Source: a virus
Length of the DNA: 64,000 nt
Strand: one strand, 5' to 3'
IMG/VR virus record: IMGVR_UViG_3300042261_000588
Coordinates: 79,855-143,854 of that record
The notes below the pieces were generated by a model, which saw only the letters and a program-made list of their open reading frames with translations, was not told where the DNA came from and ran no database searches. The translations under genes were made by a program, and so were the position numbers. Below, one piece after another: positions 56,773 through 63,902 of the stretch. How positions within the stretch are numbered: position 1 is the first letter of the stretch; each line of letters begins with the position of its first letter.

Positions 56773-56988
56773 ATGAACATCTACGAGAAGATTGAAAGGA
56801 TGAGTCAGTCAGAACTACGAGTGGCTGCTGCAAAGATGGCGGAGCTACTGGCTGGCGATGTATCTCAAATGGATCGATGGGCATCTAAATCCGACGTTGA
56901 AGGTTGCTCCACGAGTCAGGGAGCAATCATGAGGTCGAGGGCGATGGTCATTCGGAGAGGGATGTCGTCGGTCGGAATCTGGATTTAA
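56773..56988 (+). CDS. Small protein of unknown function
   Basis: 71 residues, AAGGAG 8 bases before ATG. VAAAKMAELLAGDVSQMDRWA matches the frameshifted 52696 locus. Unknown family. Confidence 0.5.
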   Translation: MNIYEKIERMSQSELRVAAAKMAELLAGDVSQMDRWASKSDVEGCSTSQGAIMRSRAMVIRRGMSSVGIWI

Positions 56989-57090
56989 TCTTGGGTGGCG
57001 ATGTGGAAAGCGGGCTTTCTTGGTAGGCGACCCCTAAAAGGTAGCTGGAAACTCGGATGGCCTAGAGACACATGAAACTGAATTGATGGG

Positions 57091-57240
57091 AGGTTAAGCC
57101 GTGCGTCGGTCTTACCATCAACGGAGGCTCATCAACGCACTGGATGTAGCCAGCAGAGTAGCGATCTGCCCACCCATTTAAACAAGGACGAGATAGAAGG
57201 TTAAGCCGTGCGTCGGTCTTACCATTAACGGAGGCTCATC
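57091..57240 (+). repeat. Direct repeats without gene
   Basis: A 43-base unit (57091-57133 and 57198-57240) flanks a 62-base unit (57134-57195) that recurs at 57957-58018, where it supplies the ribosome site for the 58018 gene. The surrounding 56989-57318 has no gene. Confidence 0.7.
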
Positions 57241-57294
57241 GATAAAGCTCAGTTTCGCGAGGAACGAGCGTAAAACTGGAACGCCTTGTTGGGC
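57223..57294 (+). repeat. attC-like imperfect palindrome 1
   Basis: CATTAAC...GTTGGGC ends; inside CAGTTT-CGC / GCG-T-AAAACTG pairing and AACGCC. The right end fits the GTTRRRY core, the left end misses RYYYAAC by one base. The next gene starts 24 bases later. Confidence 0.35.
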
Positions 57295-57318
57295 GTTCCG
57301 TAAACGAAGAGGAAGACT

Positions 57319-57528
57319 ATGCAATACCCAGAAACCGAACCGATTTGCTCTTGCGATGAATGTGTTTACAAATTCCCAAAGCAAGAGTGGTGCCATAGAC
57401 TTTCAGTAGAGTTGCCGAAGGGTAGGCGTTGTAGCCTTTCTATTCGCAAGACGCCCAACGCCCCGCATCAGGCGCAAGCGGTAGCGAGTCGCCCTGAATG
57501 CGGTTGTTCGCAGGAGGATCAACGATGA
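57319..57528 (+). CDS. Small cysteine-rich protein
   Basis: 69 residues: CSCDEC, EWC, RRC, CGC. The C-terminal third reads through an attC-like palindrome. GAGGAAG precedes ATG. Unknown family. Confidence 0.5.
   Translation: MQYPETEPICSCDECVYKFPKQEWCHRLSVELPKGRRCSLSIRKTPNAPHQAQAVASRPECGCSQEDQR
57453..57509 (+). repeat. attC-like imperfect palindrome 2
   Basis: Left end GCCCAAC fits RYYYAAC; GCAT-CAGG-CG pairs with CGCCCTGAATGC leaving single unpaired bases, as in attC; right end GTTGTTC only partly fits GTTRRRY. Confidence 0.4.
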
Positions 57529-57758
57529 AGTGCCACAAGTGCCAGAAGGAAATGACCATGACGCCGGTGTGCAGCGAGTGCGGCATCATCCCGATTGCAG
57601 ATGCATCGTTTCGGCAACGAGATGACGAAATCAAACGGCTACGATACGCGCTTGAGAAGATAGCCAACTGGACGGGCGGGACTGAGTGTCCAATGGAGAT
57701 TGCACGCAAGGCTCTCTCTGCCAACGCCCGGCTTGACCGGCAGGAGGAAGCGCGATGA
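57525..57758 (+). CDS. Zinc-ribbon small protein with shared tail
   Basis: 77 residues. CHKCQKEM and CSECG knuckles, then a helix, and tail NARLDRQEEAR shared with two other genes. AGGAGG precedes ATG; overlaps the next gene. Confidence 0.6.
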   Translation: MKCHKCQKEMTMTPVCSECGIIPIADASFRQRDDEIKRLRYALEKIANWTGGTECPMEIARKALSANARLDRQEEAR

Positions 57759-57946
57759 AGACGACAGCCAAACAGCGGAAGCATCGCCGCGCTTCCTCCT
57801 GTACTGGTCGAAGCTGTTGTTCGGTTTTTCGTGCGACGTTCAAGGCGACGTTGGCGCATTGCAACCGATGTGGCAGCACGTTCAACAACATCGACGGGTG
57901 CCCGGTGTGCGGCACGGACAGGTATCTGACGCATGACTGCAATTAA
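57755..57946 (+). CDS. Small zinc protein with sequestered ribosome site
   Basis: 63 residues; CNRCGSTF and CPVCGTD knuckles. The AGGAGG ribosome site (57742-57747) is inside a 14-base arm (57741-57754) exactly complementary to 57788-57801 in the coding region, so translation may be structure-controlled. Confidence 0.55.
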   Translation: MKTTAKQRKHRRASSCTGRSCCSVFRATFKATLAHCNRCGSTFNNIDGCPVCGTDRYLTHDCN

Positions 57947-58017
57947 TAAACCAAACAACGCACTGGATGTAGCCAGCAGAGTAGCGATCTTCCCACCCAT
58001 TTAAACAAGGACGAGAT

Positions 58018-58347
58018 ATGAAAGAAAAAGACCATCCTTTTTACTGCTACAAGACCAACCAGCGCAAGTCGGCATGGAATACGCCGGGCTATCTGACAAA
58101 AACCGACTGGCAACTCGTGGAGAAACTCATTGACGCCTCTGCTGACGAGGAAAAGTTCTTGAAATTCATCTGTGGTTGGTTGACTTGTGATGAGCGGTTT
58201 GCTATCTTCTATCGGATACTGGGTTGGCCCGAAGGAAACACTTATTGTTACGACCCGGAGTATGTGGCCAACACATTCTATCCGGGATTCCTAAAACACA
58301 TTTTGGCGAAGCTTAAAGAGGCATTGGACAAGCATGAGCAAGGGTAA
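58018..58347 (+). CDS. Protein of unknown function
   Basis: 109 residues, helical, with aromatic clusters (FYRILGWPEGNTYCYDPEYV). AAGGACGAG ribosome site is part of a 62-base direct repeat. Overlaps the next gene by 14 bases. Confidence 0.5.
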   Translation: MKEKDHPFYCYKTNQRKSAWNTPGYLTKTDWQLVEKLIDASADEEKFLKFICGWLTCDERFAIFYRILGWPEGNTYCYDPEYVANTFYPGFLKHILAKLKEALDKHEQG

Positions 58348-59014
58348 AAATAATGGTATCATAGTTATTGGGGATGTTCATGGTCGTTTCGGAGACATGA
58401 ACACTCTCATCAAAAAGAAGAAGCCGGAGCTTGTATTGGCTTGTGGGGACTTCGGTTATTGGCCCCGGTTTGCGAATCATGTAGATAAGTTCGGGAACAG
58501 AATCAAGATAACTGAACCGAAGGCTGGTAAGGCAAAGATTTACTGGTGTGATGGAAATCATGAGGATCATCATGCTCTGAAGGATGCCCCTCTGGATGGA
58601 CAGCTCTGGACTAACGTCTTCTATCAGCGTCGTGGAAGCACGATCACTCTACCTGATGGCAGAGTCGTGTTGTTTATGGGTGGGGCGGAGTCGGTTGACA
58701 AACAATCTCGAATTGAGGGGAAGACATGGTTTCCCGAGGAGAGCATCACTCAGGCGGATATTGACGCTATCCCTACTGGCAAGATAGACATTGTAATTAG
58801 TCATACCTGTCCGATGGAGTTCGAGATGCAAACGATGTATGGGAATCATCCCGAGAGGGGAAGTCGGATGGCATTGTCAATCATTCTAGAGAAGGTCCAG
58901 CCGAAGGAGTGGTTTTTCGGGCATTGGCATCAGAGGGTGTTCGGCGATTATTACGGCATTCGCTGGACGGCCCTGAATATGCTCATGGAGTCAGGATGTT
59001 GGACTTGGCTGTAA
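58334..59014 (+). CDS. Calcineurin-like metallophosphoesterase (2)
   Basis: 226 residues. VIGDVHGRFGD, LACGDFGYW, CDGNHEDHH, VISHTCP and FFGHWHQ give the complete di-metal set. Not closely similar to the 18370 enzyme. Substrate unknown; phage members often act on phosphorylated ends or nucleotides. Confidence 0.8.
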   Translation: MSKGKNNGIIVIGDVHGRFGDMNTLIKKKKPELVLACGDFGYWPRFANHVDKFGNRIKITEPKAGKAKIYWCDGNHEDHHALKDAPLDGQLWTNVFYQRRGSTITLPDGRVVLFMGGAESVDKQSRIEGKTWFPEESITQADIDAIPTGKIDIVISHTCPMEFEMQTMYGNHPERGSRMALSIILEKVQPKEWFFGHWHQRVFGDYYGIRWTALNMLMESGCWTWL

Positions 59015-59018
59015 AATC

Positions 59019-59048
59019 TTCCTTATTCTGACCTATTTTCGGTAATGT
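59019..59048 (+). promoter_or_regulatory. Conserved promoter-like element, copy 5
   Basis: TTCCTTATT, 13 bases, GGTAATGT. Upstream of the secreted protein gene. Confidence 0.6.
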
Positions 59049-59085
59049 ATGGGTGTGAGTTAATGTTCAAGAAAGGCGGGATGCT

Positions 59086-59856
59086 ATGAAAAAGTTGGTT
59101 AGTAAGGTTGTCATTCTGGCTGTCATCTCCTTGGCTATGTTTGCCTCGGCGCAAACACCATGGGCAGGACATGCGAATTTTGGCGGCAAGGCCAGCAAGA
59201 CTGGAAAACCCACTGGCACTAAGAAATATAAGGTGGACTCTGGTGTTCAGAATAAAAAAACGATGGAAGACACATTTGGCACAATAAAGCCTCTGAGTTC
59301 ATCTGGCTCTGCCAAAGCCGATGCAAATACAGTGATTTGGGACGGTCAAAAAGTAACAATCCGAAGTGGTCAGGTCTTTAATGGATTTGTTTTAGAGCTT
59401 TCCTATGGGACGATAGGTGCGTGTTCAAACACATATCTGATTAAAGAAGGATCAACCGGTAAGATCGTCTTTTCAGAAAGTGAGAAGGACGCTTACTGCG
59501 AAACATTCAGGAAGATCGGCGAAGAGATGGAACGGGCTAAAACGAAAAGAGCTAAATCATTTACAAAGAGTATTCCGTGTTCTGTAGATGGGGTACAATT
59601 TGTGTTTGAATGGACTTCAAAGCCGATTGCGTCTTCAAATAAGAATGCCTTGGAGATTCCAAAAACAATCGATTCCTGTCGTGTTGTTTTTACGAAAACC
59701 GATCTTGTTACGAAGAATGTTTTAACAGGTATTTTTAACAAGCCTGAAATGTTAGGCGAGTTTCTCAAAATATTGACCTCGAAGGATCGGGACATCGTGG
59801 TGGAGTTCAATAAGAGAAATGGGACTCCATCTGATGCTGAGAAAAACTCCAAGTAA
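59086..59856 (+). CDS. Secreted protein of unknown function
   Basis: 256 residues. N-terminal signal peptide (basic start, VVILAVISLAMFASA, cleavage probably after ASA). Mature part Lys/Ser/Thr-rich with two cysteine pairs. Unknown family. Confidence 0.6.
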   Translation: MKKLVSKVVILAVISLAMFASAQTPWAGHANFGGKASKTGKPTGTKKYKVDSGVQNKKTMEDTFGTIKPLSSSGSAKADANTVIWDGQKVTIRSGQVFNGFVLELSYGTIGACSNTYLIKEGSTGKIVFSESEKDAYCETFRKIGEEMERAKTKRAKSFTKSIPCSVDGVQFVFEWTSKPIASSNKNALEIPKTIDSCRVVFTKTDLVTKNVLTGIFNKPEMLGEFLKILTSKDRDIVVEFNKRNGTPSDAEKNSK

Positions 59857-59861
59857 GATTC

Positions 59862-59893
59862 TTCTCGTATTCCGGTTGATTTTTTGGTAATGT
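59862..59893 (+). promoter_or_regulatory. Conserved promoter-like element, copy 6
   Basis: TTCTCGTATT, 14 bases, GGTAATGT; TAATGT ends 6 bases before ATG 59900, suggesting a leaderless mRNA. Confidence 0.55.
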
Positions 59894-59899
59894 AGTGAT

Positions 59900-60067
59900 A
59901 TGGAAGAGACCAAAACTATCGAAGAACCACGCAAGGCAGTGGACTCAACCAATGCCGCCTATGGCGAAGTTCTGGCTGCCAGCCGAAAGGCTACAACTGC
60001 CGCTTACTGCGCTCATGCAGATGTTAAGGCTGTTTACACCGCTCTCGCCGACGCCATTTCGGGATAA
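59900..60067 (+). CDS. Small Ala-rich protein
   Basis: 55 residues, helical, Ala/Lys/Glu-rich. No Shine-Dalgarno; starts 6 bases after the TAATGT of the promoter-like element. Unknown. Confidence 0.45.
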   Translation: MEETKTIEEPRKAVDSTNAAYGEVLAASRKATTAAYCAHADVKAVYTALADAISG

Positions 60068-60076
60068 GGAGACTCT

Positions 60077-60778
60077 ATGAACAGGTGGTGGATCGCTGAT
60101 ACCCATTTTAATCACGCAAACATAGCGAAGTATACAAATCGTCCTCAATTGAAGCCGGGCGACTTGGATGCGTCTGGGGAATGGGTATCTCCAGATGTCG
60201 CTTTTCAGCGTGCTGAGAAGATGAATGCCGATCTTATTCGTGATTGCAATCAACGGGTTAAGATGGGTGATACGGTGGTCTGCGTGGGTGACTTCTCCTG
60301 CCGTGGTGGAGAGAAGGGAGTTCGTGGTCTGCATGTCGCTCCTGCAATAATTCAGGCTCAGTTGAATGGCAATTGGGTAATTATCGATGGCAATCACGAC
60401 AAACAAAATGGCGTCAAGTCTGTTGCCAACTTCATGTCCTGTGAGATCGCCAAGTATCGAGTTGGTGTCCAGCATCGTCCGCTTCAAGATGAGGAAGCCT
60501 ATCTGAAGTGGAAGGCTCTTTCTCCCGCTGAGAAGGCGGCTAATCCGTGGCGAGATCGCATGTCCGATCAGTGGCGGGAGCATGAGTTTATTCACGCTTC
60601 CTACTGCCGGAGAATGTTTGACTTCATGATTTGTGGACACGTTCACAATGCATGGAAGGTCAAGAAGGTCGCTGGTATCTGGCATGTGAATGTCGGTGTG
60701 GATGTGAATCGCTATATGCCTATCAATGATCAAGAGGTTGTCCAGATTTACGAGAAGGCCGTGAGAGGTGTAGAATGA
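60077..60778 (+). CDS. Calcineurin-like metallophosphoesterase (3)
   Basis: 233 residues. WIADTHFNHANI, CVGDFS, IIDGNHDKQ, FMICGHVHNAW. This is the phage/plasmid subtype with D-T-H-x-x-H at motif I. Third such enzyme in the window. Overlaps the next gene. Confidence 0.8.
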   Translation: MNRWWIADTHFNHANIAKYTNRPQLKPGDLDASGEWVSPDVAFQRAEKMNADLIRDCNQRVKMGDTVVCVGDFSCRGGEKGVRGLHVAPAIIQAQLNGNWVIIDGNHDKQNGVKSVANFMSCEIAKYRVGVQHRPLQDEEAYLKWKALSPAEKAANPWRDRMSDQWREHEFIHASYCRRMFDFMICGHVHNAWKVKKVAGIWHVNVGVDVNRYMPINDQEVVQIYEKAVRGVE

Positions 60779-61215
60779 CTAAGCAAGAACAAAAGATGCT
60801 TCAAGAGGTTGCTCTGAGGAACGCCATCGCAAGATATCGGGCAAAGTCCAAGACGGCATCGCTTCCAGAAGTGGGTATTTTCTGGATTGATCTCAAAGGG
60901 ACGATGTTCTCCGAGAGCGTTTCAATCAGGGACGCAGAGGATTTCGGAGACTTCAAAATCTTCGGTGGGGATCACTATAACTTGTGGTACAAGGCTGTGC
61001 GTGAAAACCCGCAGTGGGACGGTCTCGAATATGAGGATGTTCCTCGTGGTCGTGTTATCTGGCACAATATCCCGAAGAAGCCTGAGTTCGTCGTTTATCT
61101 GCCCAAGGAGATACTTCGGTATAAGGGCAAGGTGATTACTCAGTTCAATCTTCCAATTGGTCATGTTCGTTTCGATACGACCGACGAGCACTATCGGATG
61201 GTTGCTGGACAATAA
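60775..61215 (+). CDS. Protein of unknown function
   Basis: 146 residues; strand-rich middle (VGIFWIDLKGTMFSESVSI). Coupled to the phosphoesterase by a four-base overlap, so possibly functionally linked. Confidence 0.5.
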   Translation: MTKQEQKMLQEVALRNAIARYRAKSKTASLPEVGIFWIDLKGTMFSESVSIRDAEDFGDFKIFGGDHYNLWYKAVRENPQWDGLEYEDVPRGRVIWHNIPKKPEFVVYLPKEILRYKGKVITQFNLPIGHVRFDTTDEHYRMVAGQ

Positions 61216-61217
61216 CG

Positions 61218-61445
61218 ATGTGTGACGAAAAAGTCAAGCTGCGATTGAAGATGCCAGCAGACCTGAGCCGGACTGGAAAGGTCTATACAAGAGATGTGCC
61301 GATTGACGCTTGCATTGCTCCACTCGTTGACGCTCTGAACAAGGCTGGCATATTGACTCGACAATCGTGTTGTGGTCATGGTAAAGTCAATGGATTCATA
61401 GAGTTACAGGACGGAAGAACACTTATCATTCAAGGGAGTTTGTAA
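61218..61445 (+). CDS. Small protein with SCCGHG motif
   Basis: 75 residues. PLVDALNKAGILTRQSCCGHGKVNGFIEL is a recurrent small phage pattern of unknown function (L-N-x-x-G-I-x-T-x-x-S-C-x-G-H-G). Confidence 0.55.
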   Translation: MCDEKVKLRLKMPADLSRTGKVYTRDVPIDACIAPLVDALNKAGILTRQSCCGHGKVNGFIELQDGRTLIIQGSL

Positions 61446-61526
61446 CATGACATGGCGGGAGAAAGTAGACTCAGGTAACTGCTTCTAGAGCAGAAATACG
61501 ACCAGAGAAACGCCGGAGGCTGGCAG

Positions 61527-61604
61527 TGTTGGTCGGACCAGCACGCGCCATCAGGGCTTTGGACATCAGAAGTCAGAGCCCTGATGGCGGGCCGGTCCGA
61601 CACG
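61527..61604 (+). other. Large RNA hairpin
   Basis: Outer arms GTCGGACC/GGTCCGAC and inner arms CGCCATCAGGGCT/AGCCCTGATGGCG form a long stem. Lies in the 280-base gene-free region 61446-61725, upstream of the last promoter-like element. May terminate or protect the upstream transcript. Confidence 0.55.
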
Positions 61605-61689
61605 GGTTTAAAAACCTAAAAGGCATTGTCAAGTGTCGGCGAATAATACTGGGAAAAGGGTTGAAATCTCCCGTCATGTCGCCATTTTT

Positions 61690-61719
61690 TTTCATATTCT
61701 GACTGACTTTTGGTAATGT
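61690..61719 (+). promoter_or_regulatory. Conserved promoter-like element, copy 7
   Basis: TTTCATATT, 13 bases, GGTAATGT; TAATGT ends 6 bases before ATG 61726. Confidence 0.55.
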
Positions 61720-61725
61720 ATCGAC

Positions 61726-61878
61726 ATGAAGATCGAAGTTATTTTATTTTTCTCGCTTGCGATTCCACTCGCATACGCATGGGATGCTATTCGTGATTTA
61801 AGGAAAGAAATCAAGGAATTAAAGAAGGCCAACGCCGGGGCTCATGCTTCGGCACGTAGCGAAGCGGAGTGCCGATAG
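61726..61878 (+). CDS. Small membrane peptide ending in attC-like repeat
   Basis: 50 residues: hydrophobic helix (VILFFSLAIPLAYAW), charged helix, then KANAGAHASARSEAECR encoded by the repeat at 61827. No Shine-Dalgarno, probably leaderless. Confidence 0.45.
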   Translation: MKIEVILFFSLAIPLAYAWDAIRDLRKEIKELKKANAGAHASARSEAECR

Positions 61879-61898
61879 CATGAAGCCTATTGTTGGGC
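61827..61898 (+). repeat. attC-like imperfect palindrome 3
   Basis: Ends GGCCAAC (one mismatch to RYYYAAC) and GTTGGGC (fits GTTRRRY). Inside, GGGGCT-CATGCT-TCGGC pairs with GCCGATAGCATGAAGCCT with single unpaired bases. Contains the stop of the upstream gene and the ATG of the next (GATAGCATG). Confidence 0.5.
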
Positions 61899-62398
61899 CG
61901 TCTTCTGATTTCTGTCTAACGCCAGATGTTATTGCTGCGGATATTGTGCGTCATTTTGCGCCGACAGGATGTATGCTTGACCCGTGCAAGGGTGAAGGCG
62001 CATTCCTGCGCCACATGCCCGGTTCGGAATGGTGCGAGATTCGGGAGGGGCGGGACTTCTTCGAGTGGAATAGACCGGTTGACTGGATTGTGAGCAATCC
62101 GCCATATTCTTGTTTTCGGAAGTGGTTACGGCACAGCAGACAAATTGCAGAGAACATTGTGTATCTTGTTCCAGTGTTCAAGGCAACAAACTCCTGTCAG
62201 ATATGGAAAGATTCATTGTCGTGGGGGGAGGTAAGGGAAATGAGAATCTATATCAATTCTGGTATTCCGTGGCAACGAGGGCGACCATTATGTGCGACCC
62301 ATTGGCAGAAAGGTTATCACGGGGCAATGGATGTTTCATACTACAAGCCCAACGCCGGGGCTCATGCTTCGACACGAAGCGGAGGGCCGATAGCATGA
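61880..62398 (+). CDS. Small N6-adenine-type DNA methyltransferase
   Basis: 172 residues. TPDVIAADIVRHF, MLDPCKGEGAFLRHMP (AdoMet site), WIVSNPPYSCF (catalytic NPPY). Short for the family with no clear target domain. N-terminus MKPIV and C-terminal tail NAGAHASTRSGGPIA come from the flanking repeats. Confidence 0.7.
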   Translation: MKPIVGPSSDFCLTPDVIAADIVRHFAPTGCMLDPCKGEGAFLRHMPGSEWCEIREGRDFFEWNRPVDWIVSNPPYSCFRKWLRHSRQIAENIVYLVPVFKATNSCQIWKDSLSWGEVREMRIYINSGIPWQRGRPLCATHWQKGYHGAMDVSYYKPNAGAHASTRSGGPIA

Positions 62399-62413
62399 AG
62401 CCTATTGTTGTAC
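62347..62413 (+). repeat. attC-like imperfect palindrome 4
   Basis: Left GCCCAAC fits RYYYAAC, right GTTGTAC only partly fits. Same internal sequence as the 61827 copy. Spans the junction of the two methyltransferase genes. Confidence 0.45.
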
Positions 62414-63090
62414 GTCTTTCCGATTCCGTGATGATCATCCACGGGGACTGCCGGGATGTTTCGGCAATGTTTTCAAATGCGGACTGCCTGTTTATGGACC
62501 CTCCGTTTGATGAGTGGGAGGGCGTTTCTGTGGACGGCAAAGAAACGACCGTCTGTTTCACAAACTGGCAGAACCGCAACTATGTCGAGCAAAAGTATGG
62601 AAAGCCGCGTTGCGAAATTGTGTGGCACTTCAAAGATGGAAGATGGGTTAGCCATACCCTTCCGCGCATAACACATGAATCAATTTTGATCTATGGGAAA
62701 ACTGGTGATGCTTATGTTGGTGAAAAGAATGCCGACATGACTCCGAAAAACAAGGGGGCCGGGTGTGTCGGGCGCGACAAAATGCCAAAAAGAATGTGGA
62801 CGCCGAGGGAACGGAAGGCAATCAACTCGGTGGTTGAGTTTCCGCGCAATGTTTCTGGATCAATGGGGTGCTGGGGGAAACCCGTTGAGTTGATGGATTT
62901 GCTTGTTCGTTGGGTTTGTCCGCAAAAAATGGTGGCTGACCCGTTTATGGGTAGCGCGTCGTGCGGAGTTGCCTGCATAAGAAACGGGATTCCGTACATA
63001 GGCGTAGAAAAAGACGCAGACACATTCGCCACGGCGCGGAAACGGCTGGAGCAGGTGGTGCTGAACGTGAAGGAGGTGCATCATGGTTGA
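62395..63090 (+). CDS. DNA methyltransferase (DPPF class)
   Basis: 231 residues. IHGDCRDV, FMDPPFDEW (catalytic), then CWGKPVELMDLLVRWV and VADPFMGSASCGVACIRNG (AdoMet site), the beta-class order. Single-domain enzyme, target unknown. ATG lies inside the preceding repeat. Overlaps the next gene. Confidence 0.75.
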   Translation: MKPIVVRLSDSVMIIHGDCRDVSAMFSNADCLFMDPPFDEWEGVSVDGKETTVCFTNWQNRNYVEQKYGKPRCEIVWHFKDGRWVSHTLPRITHESILIYGKTGDAYVGEKNADMTPKNKGAGCVGRDKMPKRMWTPRERKAINSVVEFPRNVSGSMGCWGKPVELMDLLVRWVCPQKMVADPFMGSASCGVACIRNGIPYIGVEKDADTFATARKRLEQVVLNVKEVHHG

Positions 63091-63355
63091 AGTCATTATC
63101 TACATGGGTCAGTGGCACTCGCGCACGACGATTCCGCGCCCTGTCTCTGGAGACACCATCCGGCATCGCGGGAGGTTGCTCCCGGTCAAAGCCGTGACGC
63201 TCCGGTCTGGATCGCCAATCGTCGAGGTGAGCGTGGACGAAATGCACACATATTCCGAGTGGGACATGCGCAACGACGGATGGGAGTTCACTCCGAACAG
63301 CGCGATATGCGTCAACGCCGAGGCTCACGGGCTGGCGACCGAAGGGAGGCGATAG
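63083..63355 (+). CDS. Small protein of unknown function
   Basis: 90 residues, strand-rich. C-terminal tail VNAEAHGLATEGRR is encoded by a further copy of the attC-like repeat (63311-63375). Confidence 0.5.
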   Translation: MVEVIIYMGQWHSRTTIPRPVSGDTIRHRGRLLPVKAVTLRSGSPIVEVSVDEMHTYSEWDMRNDGWEFTPNSAICVNAEAHGLATEGRR

Positions 63356-63375
63356 CATGGAGCCTACTACTGACA
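63311..63375 (+). repeat. attC-like imperfect palindrome 5 (diverged)
   Basis: GTCAACGCCGAGGCTCA...GGCGATAGCATGGAGCCTACTAC aligns with the 62347 copy, again spanning stop and start codons. Ends are degraded. Confidence 0.4.
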
Positions 63376-63677
63376 CTACCGAAAGAAACAAGCGAATCTG
63401 GAAGAGCTACGTCTGGCACGGCGATAAGTGCTACTTCGTCTCTACGATAGAGCGCACCTTCGACACCTGTGGCGGGAGCAGAAGAGGTCAAGAGACACTC
63501 GTTTGGGACTACGACTGGGACAAATCAGAAAGAGGGGATTTGGTGCATCAAGGGAGAGGCGTGTGCGACCATGAGCGCATCTGCCGCTGTATAATCGCGG
63601 AGGGCATCATGCCGGATGAGGATGATCCTCGCACGGCACGGTTTTTTGGGGGATCAATAGCGCGAACACAAAGCTGA
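63357..63677 (+). CDS. Small protein of unknown function
   Basis: 106 residues. IWKSYVWHGDKCYFVSTIERTF strand region; ends GIMPDEDDP...ARTQS. Its end overlaps a hairpin (ACTGGCGGCTTGCCCGCC) also found at 49340. Unknown. Confidence 0.5.
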   Translation: MEPTTDTTERNKRIWKSYVWHGDKCYFVSTIERTFDTCGGSRRGQETLVWDYDWDKSERGDLVHQGRGVCDHERICRCIIAEGIMPDEDDPRTARFFGGSIARTQS

Positions 63678-63722
63678 CTGGCGGCTTGCCCGCCAAGGAG
63701 AACAAACCAAGGAGAACAAACC

Positions 63723-63902
63723 ATGAAGAACAACCAGAAACCATCGCGGGCCAGCCGTAGTGCTCGACGCTCTCGTTCGCCGGCAAAGCAGTGGGCGCAA
63801 CAAATCCAAGAGGAGGGCATGCTGCCGGATGACCCAAATGATCCACTGTTGCAGGACTCTGATAACAACGCCCGGCTTGACCGACAGGAGGAAGTACGAT
63901 GA
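63723..63902 (+). CDS. Small basic protein with shared tail
   Basis: 59 residues. Ser/Arg-rich start (RASRSARRSRSPAKQW), then EEGMLPDDPNDP and tail NARLDRQEEVR. A 15-base AAGGAGAACAAACC unit is duplicated just before the ATG. Confidence 0.5.
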   Translation: MKNNQKPSRASRSARRSRSPAKQWAQQIQEEGMLPDDPNDPLLQDSDNNARLDRQEEVR

